Source: an uncultured Burkholderiales bacterium
GTDB taxonomy: Bacteria > Pseudomonadota > Gammaproteobacteria > Burkholderiales > Burkholderiaceae
DNA length: 64,000 nucleotides
Assembly: GCA_937891045.1 (NCBI GenBank)
Contig: CALBEV010000181.1
Coordinates: forward strand, 18,978-82,977
Reading direction: 5' to 3'
Shown here: positions 9,231 through 19,192 of the stretch, one piece after another
Layout of the letters: each line of letters starts with the position of its first letter
Position numbering within the stretch: position 1 is the stretch's first letter
Translations under genes and position numbers: made by a program
Notes under the pieces: generated by a model
The model's database searches: none
What the model was told of the DNA's origin: nothing
Seen by the model: only the letters and a program-made list of their open reading frames with translations

Positions 9231-10295
9231 TCAGGCGCGTCTGGGCATGCGCCAAGGCAACATGGCCTGTACCACCGGTGAGATCAAGCGGTCCGTGTGC
9301 AAAGTTTCGTGAAAACTTTCAACAGCCTCACCCAACAAGCTGCTCTCCAGCACCGCACGTTGGTAAAAGGGTGTGTCCTCTAATTGCTGCTTGACGCGCA
9401 CCGCTGCTTGCGTTCGCATTCTGCGTGCCAACCACCATTTGGTGCGGCTCATCGCCACCGGTTCAGGTGGCTCAAACAGGCTCACCTCGCCTTGCCGATC
9501 AAACCGATAGGCCAAAACCGGGTTCTCGCCGCTTCTCAAGAGCAAGTCATACATCACCGCCGTGTCGCCATTGGCCATGCGACTTCGAGACCAGTCCCAT
9601 TCTTTGAAGGGCCGGTCGATCGGCTCGTCACCTTCATTGCTGTCTAGATAAGCATGGCCTTGCCATGATTGACTGGGATGTTGCAACTGCACGTCCACCC
9701 GCGCACAGGGTGCAATTGGACCCCAAGTGTGCTTGCAACCGGGTTCAAGATGGACACCAAAATTGAACAACTGCTCGGGGTAAATGCGCACGCTGCCCTT
9801 GATGCGTCTGGGAAAGGGTACACAGACTTCGTCGATGTCAATGCGCAAAGCTTGACCGTCCCAATGCAATTGACTCGGCCCGATGTGGAAAGTGTGTGCA
9901 CTGCGATCGCAATGCGATGATCCCCGCTCAGTCATGGCCCAGCGGTTGGCTTGCCGGCTGTAGAGCGCGACATTCAAACTGCAATGATTTTCGGGATCCG
10001 TGTCAGAGCGGCTGCGACGAGCCCATGCATAGTAAGGTGAAAACACACTGCCAACAAAAGCAATGATGGTCAAACCATATTGGCCGCAATCACTCAGTGC
10101 GTCAACATACCACCAGAGATAACCCCCCGAGGGGACGTGCTGATCGAAGCAAGGTGAGCCATCACTGCGGCGGCCGCCAGTCGACCCGACATAGCGGCCA
10201 TGGGTACGCCAGGACCCGGGTGAACGCTGCCCCCCGCCAATATCAATCCGGGCAGGCTGGTCGTGGCGTTCGAACGACTGAAGGCCGACATCCAA
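9231..10295 (-). CDS. crtC: CrtC, hydroxyneurosporene synthase (carotenoid 1,2-hydratase)
   Basis: The protein adds water across the terminal double bond of neurosporene or lycopene-type carotenoids. Family similarity starts at FDQHVPSGGYLWWYVDALSD (codon at 10148-10146) and continues with AFVGSVFSPYYAWARR to the end. The start is unresolved: no ATG lies near that point. The first in-frame ATG is far upstream at 10442; a TTG at 10295 and ATT codons at 10247 and 10241 are closer, and none has a good Shine-Dalgarno. I list the TTG start; the true one may lie anywhere from 10295 to about 10150. All choices overlap crtD. Confidence 0.85.
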   Translation of the reverse strand: MDVGLQSFERHDQPARIDIGGGQRSPGSWRTHGRYVGSTGGRRSDGSPCFDQHVPSGGYLWWYVDALSDCGQYGLTIIAFVGSVFSPYYAWARRSRSDTDPENHCSLNVALYSRQANRWAMTERGSSHCDRSAHTFHIGPSQLHWDGQALRIDIDEVCVPFPRRIKGSVRIYPEQLFNFGVHLEPGCKHTWGPIAPCARVDVQLQHPSQSWQGHAYLDSNEGDEPIDRPFKEWDWSRSRMANGDTAVMYDLLLRSGENPVLAYRFDRQGEVSLFEPPEPVAMSRTKWWLARRMRTQAAVRVKQQLEDTPFYQRAVLESSLLGEAVESFHETLHTDRLISPVVQAMLPWRMPRRA

Positions 10296-11626
10296 CCGTG
10301 GGTCGCTTGGCCGTAAAGCGCCCCGCCCGTTGCTGGAAAGAGTTTGTGAAAGTCCTGAGGACTGGTGCGTTGGGTGTTCTGAGCCGTGGGTTGAATCTCC
10401 AGGCCGCACTGACGCAGAAGTTGAAAGCTCTGGTGTTGGCATCGTTCGATCGCTTCATCGGTCAAAAGTGGTTGGTCTCCAACCGCAGGTGCATTCACCA
10501 AACACAGCAAACGTTCGCTGGCTTGGGGCTCTGTGCCTGCACCCCGGTCTTGCGCACAGACATAGACGGTTGGACTGTTGGGCAATTCTTGTTTTTCAAA
10601 AATCGATTTGAACTCCGCTTCGTAGTGGTTTTGAAAGAACACATTGTGCCGATCCAAGGCAAAACCTGCGGTCTTGGCGTTGACCGACCAAGTGAGCGCC
10701 GATAAAGAACGTTGACGATGGCCGCGCGGGGTCGATTGGGCAGCCGCTGGGCCCAACAAACCCGCATGCAAGGCTGATACATCGCCATTGAACACCACAG
10801 CATCCGCTTCCAATGTTTCGCCATTCAACAGGGTGACACCGCAGACCTTGTTTTGGGCAGTGTGGATGCGTTGCACCGTTTGGCCATATTGAAACTTGGC
10901 CCCGCTGGCCAAGGCCAGGCTTTCCAGACAACGAGGCAAGGCATGCATGCCACCTTCGATGGCCCAGACGCCGTCCATTTCTACTTGCGCAATCAGCATC
11001 AAAGTAGCTGGTGCTTGCCAAGGTGAAGAGCCGCAATACGTGGCGTAGCGTGCAAACAACTGGCGCATTTTTTCATGCTGGAAATACCGCCCCAAACTTT
11101 CCCACAAGCTGGACATCACACCCAAAGATGCCAAGGTGGCCAGGCCGCGCGGACCCAACACCTTGGTGAACTGCATCACCGAGGGCAAGGTGGTTTGGAT
11201 ATAGGGGGCTTGCAAGGTGTCATAAACCTCGCGCGTTTTCAAGCAAAACCGTTCGAAGTTGCGGGCCTCGGCCAACCCCGCAAAGCGACCAATCGCATCG
11301 GTGGAAGCTTGGACATCAGCGAACAAATCCAAGCTACTGCCATCGGACCATGCGTGCCGTGCCAACACATCCAAGCTTTGCAATTTCAACATGCGGTCAA
11401 GTGAGGCATTGACCGAGGCAAAAATTTCATCAAACACCCAGCGCATGGTGAACACAGTGGGCCCACTGTCGATGGCCGCGCCATCCACATGCAATTGCCG
11501 AATCTTGCCGCCAGGTTGCAAGCCGCGCTCAATGACTGTCACGCGCACGCCTTGGTGCGCCAACAACAATGCGCTAACCAGACCACCCATACCGGCACCC
11601 ACGACGACAACATGGCGTTCAGGCAT
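10094..11626 (-). CDS. crtD: CrtD, hydroxyneurosporene/methoxyneurosporene desaturase
   Basis: A 510-residue CrtI-family FAD enzyme that desaturates the C3,4 bond of 1-hydroxy or 1-methoxy carotenoids. The FAD motif VVVVGAGMGGLVSALLLA follows MPERH directly, and GGSVHPGPGVPMAAMSGRLA is the C-terminal signature. The frame is open upstream to 11959, but this start places the FAD motif at residue 6 as usual. It overlaps crtA by 8 bp and shares at least 55 bp of conserved coding with crtC in another frame. Confidence 0.93.
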   Translation of the reverse strand: MPERHVVVVGAGMGGLVSALLLAHQGVRVTVIERGLQPGGKIRQLHVDGAAIDSGPTVFTMRWVFDEIFASVNASLDRMLKLQSLDVLARHAWSDGSSLDLFADVQASTDAIGRFAGLAEARNFERFCLKTREVYDTLQAPYIQTTLPSVMQFTKVLGPRGLATLASLGVMSSLWESLGRYFQHEKMRQLFARYATYCGSSPWQAPATLMLIAQVEMDGVWAIEGGMHALPRCLESLALASGAKFQYGQTVQRIHTAQNKVCGVTLLNGETLEADAVVFNGDVSALHAGLLGPAAAQSTPRGHRQRSLSALTWSVNAKTAGFALDRHNVFFQNHYEAEFKSIFEKQELPNSPTVYVCAQDRGAGTEPQASERLLCLVNAPAVGDQPLLTDEAIERCQHQSFQLLRQCGLEIQPTAQNTQRTSPQDFHKLFPATGGALYGQATHGWMSAFSRSNATTSLPGLILAGGSVHPGPGVPMAAMSGRLAAAAVMAHLASISTSPRGVISGGMLTH

Positions 11627-12398
11627 GCACCACCTCCTCGGCCAGAGACGGGTTCTTCGCGGTGAAGTCTTGCCCTTGCCAAGCACCCGCCATGGACAAA
11701 ACCCGCATGCGCACAAACATGGACTCTGTGAAAAACCCATGTTTGTAAGCGGCCTGAATGGCAGCATGGTGGGCCCCGCTTTGGGCATAGGCCACCATGG
11801 ATGCCGTGTTTTTCCAAATACTGAAGGTGCACTGTCTGAGCAATGGCGCTTCGCCCAATCCCATCGCCAAGAGGCATCCAGGGGCTGATTGCAGATCGGC
11901 TTGGGTGGCAGGCGCATGGCGCCAAAAAGCCATGGCTGTGGCAGAGCGAATGCTCGCACGTGTGATGGTGGCTATCGGCATTTTGTCGAGATCCTGGTTG
12001 GAGCTGCCAAGCGCGTTTGATGTGGTCGCTTGCCAAGCGATTTGATTCCAGCTGCCGCGACTGCTGTCAACCCGCATGGTGGCGCTGAACCACTCACGTG
12101 CATTTTTTTTGTATTGCTGACAGAGGTCGCTGTTTAAGAAATCATCTGCTTGAGACTGTCTTTCAAACACCAACACCAGGCCTTGGTGGCTGGGGCTGGG
12201 ACGCAACACAAACCCACCCTCATGTCCGCTGCCCATGACTTTGGCAAACACCAAACCCGCGATTTGCTTCAATGCAGCGCTGCCTTGGGCCAAGCGCAAC
12301 CAACCCCAAGATCGCTTGGCTTTGAGCAAGTCCACCAGCAAGATAACGACCACGCCGCTGATCGAGGAGTGAATAGCGGTGTCTGTGGCCATGACCAT
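11619..12398 (-). CDS. crtA: CrtA, spheroidene monooxygenase
   Basis: A 259-residue protein of the CrtA family, which inserts a keto group at C2 of spheroidene (or spirilloxanthin) using oxygen; the ketocarotenoid is typical of cells exposed to air. The segments AKVMGSGHEGGFVLRPSPSH and YKHGFFTESMFVRMRVL are the conserved CrtA parts. ATG 12398 lies 5 nt after GAGG; a second ATG two codons on (12392) is the alternative. It follows pufC by 76 bp with no convincing terminator, so crtADC are probably at the end of the puf transcript. Confidence 0.9.
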   Translation of the reverse strand: MVMATDTAIHSSISGVVVILLVDLLKAKRSWGWLRLAQGSAALKQIAGLVFAKVMGSGHEGGFVLRPSPSHQGLVLVFERQSQADDFLNSDLCQQYKKNAREWFSATMRVDSSRGSWNQIAWQATTSNALGSSNQDLDKMPIATITRASIRSATAMAFWRHAPATQADLQSAPGCLLAMGLGEAPLLRQCTFSIWKNTASMVAYAQSGAHHAAIQAAYKHGFFTESMFVRMRVLSMAGAWQGQDFTAKNPSLAEEVVHA

Positions 12399-12474
12399 GC
12401 TGCCCTCAGACGAACTCAGTCGGCGAACGATTGGACACCAACGCTTGAAAGGGTTCGCACATGTTTGTTGCTCT

Positions 12475-13512
12475 TTATTTTTTGGCCAGCTTGGCACCTG
12501 CAGACTCAGAATCCGTGGTGGCCAATTCAGGAAAATCCTTCAGCATCGATTGACCATTCAATGGCTTGTAAGCACCTTGGTGGCAGGTCGCACAATTGGC
12601 CTTGGCAACATCACCTGTCGGACCCAAACGCTGCTCGGGGAAGGTGCTGGTGAGCGGTTCCATGTAGGCCTTGTTCAAGTCACGAGCCATGCGTATGCCG
12701 TGCCATGCCACGGCTCTTTGTGGAGGATTGCCCTTCCACTCTGAGAATGACTGGGTGTTGTGACAGTAAGTGCAATTCACACCCAAAGAGGTTGACATGT
12801 GGGTCATCAACCCATAGGTCCACTCGGCCTGTTTAATGGAGTGGCGGTTGCCTGATGGCAAGGCCGTGGGGCCGTTGACTCGGATGTCAAGTTCACCCAA
12901 CAAGAAGGGTGTGAACGGATCGCTGGGCAATGAACTCAGACCCACCGATTTGGCAGCCAAGTTTTGACCTGCACGATCGCCAATGAAGTCGGCCCCCTTG
13001 TCTTGTTCGGCTTCTGTGAACCAGACATTGCTGGGCACAGGATTGCCTCGGTGACAGGTGTAGCAAGTGACGCCAGTTTCAGCCACGTGGTTTTTCCAAT
13101 CGGTGTTGATGTAACGGGTCATTTCAATCATGCGCCGCGCCACTACCTTGGTGTATTTGGAATCCTCTGCAAAATTGGCTGGGTTGTGACAATAAGCACA
13201 ACCTTCTGTGGGAGACACCCATGCCGTCATTGACAACATCAATCGTGTGAACTCGTTGTTGTTGAGATTGCCCAACACCTTGACATTTTTATAAAGGGTG
13301 GACGCCTTTGGACTGTCACCGGGGGCCAAGGGCAGCGCCACCGGCAGCACATTGGCCTCGGTTGTCAAATCCAAGGTGCGCGGGTTGTAGACCTGCACCA
13401 TGCCGGTGCCGCGATAACCGTGCTGAACCGAATCGACGGGTGGGCGTTCGCAACCCGAGAGCAAGAAGACCGCGGCCAAGCCAGCGATGGTCAGTAAGTG
13501 GCGCATGTTCAT
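12475..13512 (-). CDS. pufC: PufC, tetraheme cytochrome c subunit of the reaction centre
   Basis: This 345-residue periplasmic lipoprotein re-reduces the photo-oxidised special pair. Four CXXCH heme sites are present: CAYCH at 105, CYTCH at 150, CTYCH at 247 and CATCH at 307. A signal peptide ends in the lipobox LLSGC with Cys21, so a diacylglycerol anchor is predicted. The ATG overlaps the pufM stop as ATGA; a second ATG two codons later is possible. The full tetraheme form matches Rubrivivax and separates this cluster from Rhodobacter, which lacks PufC. Confidence 0.97.
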   Translation of the reverse strand: MNMRHLLTIAGLAAVFLLSGCERPPVDSVQHGYRGTGMVQVYNPRTLDLTTEANVLPVALPLAPGDSPKASTLYKNVKVLGNLNNNEFTRLMLSMTAWVSPTEGCAYCHNPANFAEDSKYTKVVARRMIEMTRYINTDWKNHVAETGVTCYTCHRGNPVPSNVWFTEAEQDKGADFIGDRAGQNLAAKSVGLSSLPSDPFTPFLLGELDIRVNGPTALPSGNRHSIKQAEWTYGLMTHMSTSLGVNCTYCHNTQSFSEWKGNPPQRAVAWHGIRMARDLNKAYMEPLTSTFPEQRLGPTGDVAKANCATCHQGAYKPLNGQSMLKDFPELATTDSESAGAKLAKK

Positions 13513-14483
13513 GGCTTCACTCCTGTCAAGGTTGCAGGGTCCACCACTTCAGGGAACACGGTGGGATAAGGGGGTGCCACGCCATGCTTGACAGCCCAGA
13601 GGTACCAGTTGTCGACCACAGTCCCGGTCAACAAGATGCCGATGCCACCCGCCAAAGGGCACAACACGGCAAACCACCAAGCCCAACGGTGGATGGATTC
13701 CATCGTGGCATTGAAGCCCATGGTCCAACGCCAGAACAAACCGGCGCGTTCTGAGGCCGTACCGCGGTCGACGATTTGCTCAATTTCACGTTCGCCGCCG
13801 TAACGGCCCACCGCCAAAATGGTGGCGCCATGCATCGCAAACAACAAGGCCGAGCCATACAAAAACACAATCGACAAGGCATGGAACGGGTTGTAGAACA
13901 AATTGCCATAGCGCAGTGAAAACGCTGCAGTCCAATCAAGGTGCGGGAAGATGCCAAACGGCACAGCCTCGCCCCAAGAGCCCATCAGAATGGGTCGGAA
14001 AAAGCCCAGCACCAAATAGAGCCAAATGGCAGCGGCAAACGCCCAGGGAATGTGGGAACCCAAGCCCAGTTCACGGGCGCGGCGGTACATGCGTGCCCAC
14101 CACAGCAAGAGGGATGCGGTGAGGAAAAAACCAGCGAACAACCACCAACCGCCTTGGTTCAGGGGCGGCAACCCCAAGCCATACCCTGGCGCGGGCGGTT
14201 CCAGCGCCAACCAAAACAGTTGTCGCACAAATTGGATGGGATCCCAATACACCGATGCCAGCATGTTCAAGCCGATGGTGACAAAGGCGATCATGCCGCA
14301 CATGATCGACGCGATACCCAAGCCACCCAAATAAATGGGGCCGAGTTGTGCGTTGCCGATGCGACCCAACCAGTAGGCGATGAAGGGTTCGCCGGTGCGC
14401 GGGCTGTTGCCATGGCCAAGCTCAACACCGTGGTGTGTGGGGCCTACCGCTTGCACGGTGGTGAAGATATTTTGATATTGCAT
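13509..14483 (-). CDS. pufM: PufM, reaction centre M subunit
   Basis: The 324-residue five-helix subunit binds half of the reaction-centre pigments, the primary quinone and the non-heme iron. The helix D segment [20 protein letters not shown] followed by [21 protein letters not shown] carries the histidines and glutamate expected for special-pair and iron binding. It follows pufL by 15 bp and overlaps pufC by 4 bp. Its C-terminus ([11 protein letters not shown]) is the longer type found with bound tetraheme PufC. Confidence 0.97.
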   Translation of the reverse strand: MQYQNIFTTVQAVGPTHHGVELGHGNSPRTGEPFIAYWLGRIGNAQLGPIYLGGLGIASIMCGMIAFVTIGLNMLASVYWDPIQFVRQLFWLALEPPAPGYGLGLPPLNQGGWWLFAGFFLTASLLLWWARMYRRARELGLGSHIPWAFAAAIWLYLVLGFFRPILMGSWGEAVPFGIFPHLDWTAAFSLRYGNLFYNPFHALSIVFLYGSALLFAMHGATILAVGRYGGEREIEQIVDRGTASERAGLFWRWTMGFNATMESIHRWAWWFAVLCPLAGGIGILLTGTVVDNWYLWAVKHGVAPPYPTVFPEVVDPATLTGVKP

Positions 14484-14498
14484 GTTGTTTCTCCCGCC

Positions 14499-15323
14499 TT
14501 ATTTCCAAATAGGCATGTTGAGCCACCAACCCCACCACTCTGGCCAACCACGGGTCCAGAACGGTCCACTGATGACGATGCACAAGGCGCTGAACAGCAC
14601 AGCTGCCAGGGCCAAGAACAAGCCCAAACGATGAATGCCCAAGGTACCAATGGAGTAGCCAATCGAATCACGGAAAAACGTGTCTTCGTGTTCAGGTGTT
14701 TTGACCACTTCACCGGCTGGTGGATTGGTGGCTGACAACACCAGACCGCCATGCAAAGACAGTGCAAACACCGTGGCAAAGAAGAAACTCACCGCGATCA
14801 TGTGCGCCGGGTTGTAGTGAAAGTGCAGGTATTGGTAGCCCACGTTGGAAACCCAATCGAGGTGGCTGAAGATGCCGTAAGGAAAACCATGTCCCCAGGC
14901 ACCCATCAACACGGGGCGAATCACCACCAAGGTGAAGTACGCGAAGATGGCCACGCCGAACGCGAATGGCACATGCAAACCCATGCCGAGTTTTCGGCAT
15001 ATTTCAATCTCTCGCATCATCCACGAGATGAAAGCGCCTAAAGCGCACACCGTGATGAGCTGCCAAAGCCCGCCTTCCATCAGCGGTGCCATGCGCAAGC
15101 CGTAGGACAAATCGGGCGGTGCAATGCTGATTTGCCAAAGATTCCAAGTCGGCCCTTGTGAGGCACCCCACAAAATGAGCGCAGTACCTAGAAACGCAAA
15201 AAAGATGGTGGTGACACCAAAGAAACCCACGTAAAAAGGGCCAATCCAAAAATCGAACAAGTCACCGCCCACCAAGGTACCCCCTCGGACTCGGTATTTT
15301 TTTTCAAAACTGAGCATGGACAT
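14499..15323 (-). CDS. pufL: PufL, reaction centre L subunit
   Basis: The 274-residue partner of PufM has five transmembrane helices; it opens with [20 protein letters not shown], the invariant PufL N-terminus, and contains [20 protein letters not shown] with pigment and iron ligands. ATG 15323 lies 8 nt downstream of AAGGGG; the next ATG, two codons later, is an alternative. It is preceded by a strong stem-loop (15358-15398) and separated from pufA by 89 bp, the usual arrangement for differential mRNA stability. Confidence 0.97.
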   Translation of the reverse strand: MSMLSFEKKYRVRGGTLVGGDLFDFWIGPFYVGFFGVTTIFFAFLGTALILWGASQGPTWNLWQISIAPPDLSYGLRMAPLMEGGLWQLITVCALGAFISWMMREIEICRKLGMGLHVPFAFGVAIFAYFTLVVIRPVLMGAWGHGFPYGIFSHLDWVSNVGYQYLHFHYNPAHMIAVSFFFATVFALSLHGGLVLSATNPPAGEVVKTPEHEDTFFRDSIGYSIGTLGIHRLGLFLALAAVLFSALCIVISGPFWTRGWPEWWGWWLNMPIWK

Positions 15324-15357
15324 GATCGCGCCCCTTACTAGGAAAATTGAAATCAAA

Positions 15358-15398
15358 TTTCAGATGAAGCACTGGCAAGGCCAGGGCTCCATCTGAAA
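15358..15398 (-). promoter_or_regulatory. pufA-pufL intercistronic stem-loop
   Basis: A perfect 9-bp stem (TTTCAGATG at 15358-15366 pairing with CATCTGAAA at 15390-15398) encloses an inner 5-bp stem (CTGGC/GCCAG). In Rhodobacter, hairpins at this exact place protect the 3' end of pufBA mRNA from decay and set the antenna to reaction-centre ratio. Only a loose T-rich stretch follows, so partial termination is also possible. Confidence 0.75.
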
Positions 15399-15412
15399 CA
15401 GCATCAGGTCGA

Positions 15413-15616
15413 TTAAGACTTGACCGCTGGTACGGCGGGAGGCATCGGTGCGTTTTGCACTGATGCTGTGCCAGCTGCTTTGCGTGGGCCGTCGAGCCAA
15501 TTGAACTTGTTGGTGCTGAGCAAGATCAGATGAATCATTGCGGCCAGTCCGAACAAGAAAATGCCTTGAACAACCATTGCCCGAAGCGGGTCGTACAGTT
15601 TCCAAATACGCCACAT
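15413..15616 (-). CDS. pufA: PufA, light-harvesting 1 alpha polypeptide
   Basis: This 67-residue antenna polypeptide has the N-terminus [15 protein letters not shown] and a single helix with the bacteriochlorophyll ligand His29. Trp40, at His+11, is the usual hydrogen-bond donor to the C3-acetyl of B875 bacteriochlorophyll. A Pro/Ala-rich tail of about 20 residues follows. AGGAG lies 7 nt before the ATG and overlaps the TAG stop of the 74-aa gene just upstream, so translation of the two is likely linked. Confidence 0.96.
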   Translation of the reverse strand: MWRIWKLYDPLRAMVVQGIFLFGLAAMIHLILLSTNKFNWLDGPRKAAGTASVQNAPMPPAVPAVKS

Positions 15617-15626
15617 ATTTCTTCTC

Positions 15627-15851
15627 CTAAGTGATGTGTGACATGAAGGTGTAAACAGCTGCTTTCACGCCAGCCACCAAACCCTTGGTGCTCTCCGCAC
15701 CTGGCAAGTAATTTCTCCAGTTGATGCCCATCATGGTGGCCATGAAAGCGATCGTGAAAAAAACCAAAAAACCAAGTGCAAAAATGGCCGCAAATGTTTG
15801 TGATTCATTGGCACGTGCGTGCCTTTGATCAAGTTGACTGGTGTTAGACAT
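15627..15851 (-). CDS. Unknown 74-residue single-helix membrane protein inserted between pufB and pufA
   Basis: I do not recognise this protein. It has a polar N-terminus of about 18 residues, one hydrophobic helix (about residues 19-43, [21 protein letters not shown]), then [11 protein letters not shown] and a short amphipathic C-terminal stretch. A strong AAGGGG lies 7 nt before the ATG, the spacing to pufB is 31 bp and to pufA 10 bp, so it is surely expressed with the LH1 genes. It lacks the His/Trp pattern of alpha or beta antenna chains. Size and topology recall accessory polypeptides such as PufX or PufQ, but no diagnostic motif links it to either; an RC-LH1 structural or assembly role is inferred from position only. 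Confidence 0.85.
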   Translation of the reverse strand: MSNTSQLDQRHARANESQTFAAIFALGFLVFFTIAFMATMMGINWRNYLPGAESTKGLVAGVKAAVYTFMSHIT

Positions 15852-15882
15852 GCTTAACCCCTTCAGATGAAAGAAAACGGCG

Positions 15883-16026
15883 TTAGAACCAGGGACGCCA
15901 TGCCCAGACCAGGATGTGTGCCAACACAGCTACCGCCGTGAAAGACACTGTTCCTTGAATCCAGAATGCATGGAATTCCTGAGCCTCTTCGTCCGTCAAG
16001 CCAGAGATGGATGTCCGCTGTGACAT
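15883..16026 (-). CDS. pufB: PufB, light-harvesting 1 beta polypeptide
   Basis: A short gene of 47 codons read directly from the sequence. It contains [15 protein letters not shown] near the N-terminus, the ligand His37 in [12 protein letters not shown], and Trp46 at His+9, all standard for LH1 beta chains. AAGGAG lies 7 nt before the ATG. It is the first puf gene and starts 132 bp downstream of the bchZ stop. The other LH1 chain, pufA, is displaced from it by the unknown 74-aa gene. Confidence 0.95.
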   Translation of the reverse strand: MSQRTSISGLTDEEAQEFHAFWIQGTVSFTAVAVLAHILVWAWRPWF

Positions 16027-16120
16027 AAGACTGCTCCTTCACAATTTGACCTTGCGGCCATTGCTGCGCTCAACCCGCGCAACTTGAGTAGCCGCAGCAG
16101 AGCGCCACGACATTCCTGAT

Positions 16121-16142
16121 TTGCAAACACATGGGTTTGCAA
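16121..16142 (-). promoter_or_regulatory. Inverted repeat between bchZ and pufB
   Basis: TTGCAAAC (16121-16128) and GTTTGCAA (16135-16142) form an 8-bp stem with a 6-nt loop in the 131-bp bchZ-pufB gap. No T-tract follows, so it is more likely an RNA stability or processing element, or an operator, than a terminator. I see no TGT-N12-ACA site in this gap; read-through from bchCXYZ is plausible. Confidence 0.4.
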
Positions 16143-16157
16143 TGACATTCCATTTCT

Positions 16158-17636
16158 TCATGCGGGTACCGCCGCCAGACCCAAATCTTTGGCTGCCGCG
16201 TGCACATGCCCGCTGTCAACCACGTTGCCGCCGGCCTCGCGTGTGATTTGTTCGGACAAATCACGCAATCGCTTGGCCGCTGAAATTTGTACCAACACCG
16301 GTTGGCTTTGCACCAGTTCCCGCAACAAACTTTGCGCCTCGTCTTGCCAGGCTGCGTTGGGCACCACCACGCCGCGTGCATGGGTGGCTTCGACCTTGTC
16401 CATCTCGGTACCCAAAGGCAGGATGTGGAACAAGGCATCAAACAAGGCGTTGCAGACTTCTTGCACGAGATAGCTGGCACCGCTGTAACCCATGAAAGGG
16501 GTACCGGTGTGGCGGCGAATGACGGCGCCTGGGAAAGAAGCTGGGATGAAGGCCGCACGCATGGGACCACCCGACATCTCGGACAAGTACATGCGTTCGT
16601 TGTAGCTGCCAAACATGATGAGTGGCGTTTGCTGGTGGCACATCTTGCGCACGCTTTGGTTGTCTGTTTTGGTGCCAGCCGTGCGTGACACGCTGAATTT
16701 GCAAGGCAGACCCATTTCCACTTCCAAGAAATTTTTCAAGCCACGTGCATAGGTTTCACCTGCAACCACGGCGAAGCTGGCAGTTGAGAAAAAATCTTGC
16801 GTCACCGACCGCCACAGATCCCACAGGGGCTTGAGTGTGGTGTGGCGTTCTCGTTCAATGAAAGGCTCGGGATCGAGGTTGAGCAAACTGCCTAGTTGAC
16901 GCAAGAAAGCGGTGGTGCTGTGCAAGCCGATCGGTGCTTGCAAATAAGGCCGCTCCAAAGCTTCACACAACATACGGCCAAATTCGCGGTACATGCAAAT
17001 ATTCACATCAGCTTCCACCAAGCGCGACACATCGGCCAAGTGACTGCCCAAAGGAAACACCATGTTCACTTCAGCACCAATGCCGTTGACCAGGCGTTTG
17101 ATTTCCGCCAAATCGCTGGGACAGTTGAAGGTGCCGTAGCTTGGACCAATGATGTTGACGCGTGGTTTTTCACCGGCAGGACGCTCGGCAAACGGTTTGC
17201 GAGCTGGTACTTTTTTCAGGCCATACTCAGTCCACAACCAGTACATGGCCCGGTTGGAACACTGCCATTGGTCTTCGTCAATCGTGCGCGGTAAGAAGCG
17301 TTGGATGCCGGTGCCCTCAGGGGTGACACCACCGCCAATCATCTCGGCAATCGAACCCGTGACAACAACCGCAGGCAACTCCGGGTCCAAGGTGGCATGG
17401 GCACGTTTCATCGCACCTTCGGTGCCCTCGCGGCCCAACTGCTCTTCGGCCAATCCGGTGACCACGATAGGCAATTCGTGCGGCGGCAGTGCATCGGTGT
17501 AATGCAGCACCGAAGTGACCGGCAGGTTTTCGCAACCCACGGGTCCGTCGATGACGACTTGCAAACCTTTGATTGCGGTGAACACATACACCGCTCCCCA
17601 ATACCCGCCTGCGCGATCGTGGTCATGTACCAGCAT
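16158..17636 (-). CDS. bchZ: BchZ, chlorophyllide a reductase subunit Z
   Basis: This 492-residue protein is the NifK/BchB-like half of the chlorophyllide oxidoreductase (COR) catalytic component that reduces ring B, changing a chlorin into a bacteriochlorin. The opening [18 protein letters not shown] and [20 protein letters not shown] are hallmark BchZ sequences. Its ATG shares one base with the bchY stop (TGATG). It is the last bch gene before the puf operon, the same order as in Rhodobacter and Rubrivivax. Confidence 0.97.
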   Translation of the reverse strand: MLVHDHDRAGGYWGAVYVFTAIKGLQVVIDGPVGCENLPVTSVLHYTDALPPHELPIVVTGLAEEQLGREGTEGAMKRAHATLDPELPAVVVTGSIAEMIGGGVTPEGTGIQRFLPRTIDEDQWQCSNRAMYWLWTEYGLKKVPARKPFAERPAGEKPRVNIIGPSYGTFNCPSDLAEIKRLVNGIGAEVNMVFPLGSHLADVSRLVEADVNICMYREFGRMLCEALERPYLQAPIGLHSTTAFLRQLGSLLNLDPEPFIERERHTTLKPLWDLWRSVTQDFFSTASFAVVAGETYARGLKNFLEVEMGLPCKFSVSRTAGTKTDNQSVRKMCHQQTPLIMFGSYNERMYLSEMSGGPMRAAFIPASFPGAVIRRHTGTPFMGYSGASYLVQEVCNALFDALFHILPLGTEMDKVEATHARGVVVPNAAWQDEAQSLLRELVQSQPVLVQISAAKRLRDLSEQITREAGGNVVDSGHVHAAAKDLGLAAVPA

Positions 17637-19189
17637 CAGCCCATCTCCTCTGCTTTGCGTTTTTTGGCAATGCGTTCGAGTTGTCGTTTGGTTTCGGCTT
17701 TGAACTCGGGACGATCGACCGGCACACCTTGCCAGACGCCAGTGGCGTGGCCCATGCCGGTTTCACCGAAGAAATCTTTCATGCGGTCAAAGCGGGCTTG
17801 ATTGCCGATGGCCGACTGCACCACTTGCACGAGCGAGCCCGCACCTGCAATGCCCATCAGCGGGCGTGCAGAAATCAGGTTGGTGAAATACAAGCTGGGA
17901 ATGCTGATCTCTTTGGCTTTTTGCACCACAGGGGTGGTGCCGATGGCCAAGTCGGGTTTGTATTCGTACACAGCCGCCATGTCCTGCTCGAGAGAGGCAC
18001 GAAATTGAACCTGCACGCCTTTGCTTTGCAACCAGTCGGCATCGTGTTTGTTCCATGCGGTGGCAGGACAAGCCGAGCCCACATAACGAACATCCGCACC
18101 GCATTCAATCAACAAGCGCGCAACCAACAACTCAGAGCCTTCATAGCCGCTGAGGGTGATGCGCCCTTTGATGGGTTTGGCATCCAGCATGGCACGCATA
18201 GGCGCCAAGGTTTGATTGCGTGCCAGATCGATCTTGGCTTGTGACACGCCCAAGCTGCGGCCTATCGATTGCAACCAGTCGTGTGTGCCTTCCACCCCCA
18301 CCGGCGCGGAACCCACAATCGGCCGACCGGCCGCTTCAAACTCGCGGATGCTGGCGGTGTAGAAAGGGTGAATTGCAGCCACTGCTGCGCAGTCCAAGGC
18401 CGCATACAACTCGCGCCATTCGCGTGTGGGCACAACGGGTCCAGCCAAGATATCCATGGGGGCCAGCATTTGGCCAATGATGACCGGATCGGCAGGAAAC
18501 ATTTCACCCAACAGGGCCACACTTGGCTTGTCCTGACGACCACCGCGCGGCGCTTGTACCGGCCCGGACATGATTTCTTGGCGGGCATAACGCAACATGG
18601 CGCCAGCCAACACGTCTTTGGCCTCGGCATGGGTGGGCACACCAAAGCCCGGCACGTCGATGCCGATGACGCGAACGCCGTTGATTTCTTTGGGCAGCAA
18701 CTGCAAGGGCACACCACTGGCGGTGGGCACACACAGGTTGATGATGACGATTGCGTCTAGTTTTTCAGGGTCGGCTTCGGCATGCACCGCTTCGCGGATG
18801 TCCTCGAACAACTTGCCGGTGACCAAGGTCTCGGAGTTGAACGGCACATAGCCCACGGTGCGGCGTGCCCCGTAGAAATGCGAGGTGAAGGTCAGGCCAT
18901 ACACACAACAGGCCGAGCCCGACAAGATGGTGGAGGTGCGCTTCATGCGCAGACCCACACGCAGCGAACCAAAGGCGGGGCACATGCTCTGCGGTTGGTC
19001 ATGGGGGCCAGCGGCTTGGTTGCGCGGATAGTCTTTGGCGTATTGGTCCAACACCTCCGACTTGCCGGCTTGCTTGGCGGCTGCCAACAAGGTTTCACCA
19101 CCAGCGTGGCAACCCATGCCGTCGCCCTCCAAGGCGGTGCTCAACAGCTTGTCAGGTGCCGCAGGGGTGATGGGAATGGTGCGTGCCAT
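17636..19189 (-). CDS. bchY: BchY, chlorophyllide a reductase subunit Y
   Basis: A 517-residue NifD/BchN-like subunit of chlorophyllide a reductase, forming the Fe-S-containing heterodimer with BchZ. Conserved cysteine segments are visible: [33 protein letters not shown] and [12 protein letters not shown]. It starts 3 bp after the bchX stop and overlaps bchZ by one base, so bchXYZ form a tight translational unit. Confidence 0.97.
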   Translation of the reverse strand: MARTIPITPAAPDKLLSTALEGDGMGCHAGGETLLAAAKQAGKSEVLDQYAKDYPRNQAAGPHDQPQSMCPAFGSLRVGLRMKRTSTILSGSACCVYGLTFTSHFYGARRTVGYVPFNSETLVTGKLFEDIREAVHAEADPEKLDAIVIINLCVPTASGVPLQLLPKEINGVRVIGIDVPGFGVPTHAEAKDVLAGAMLRYARQEIMSGPVQAPRGGRQDKPSVALLGEMFPADPVIIGQMLAPMDILAGPVVPTREWRELYAALDCAAVAAIHPFYTASIREFEAAGRPIVGSAPVGVEGTHDWLQSIGRSLGVSQAKIDLARNQTLAPMRAMLDAKPIKGRITLSGYEGSELLVARLLIECGADVRYVGSACPATAWNKHDADWLQSKGVQVQFRASLEQDMAAVYEYKPDLAIGTTPVVQKAKEISIPSLYFTNLISARPLMGIAGAGSLVQVVQSAIGNQARFDRMKDFFGETGMGHATGVWQGVPVDRPEFKAETKRQLERIAKKRKAEEMG

Positions 19190-19192
19190 GGC

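Noticed and set aside
10296..10442. ATG 10442 as the crtC start
   Set aside because: It would add 98 residues with no CrtC similarity, lying wholly inside conserved crtD coding sequence.
15360..15614. 84-codon minus-strand frame over pufA
   Set aside because: It is out of frame with the clear LH1 alpha chain and encodes an Arg/Ser-rich shadow product.
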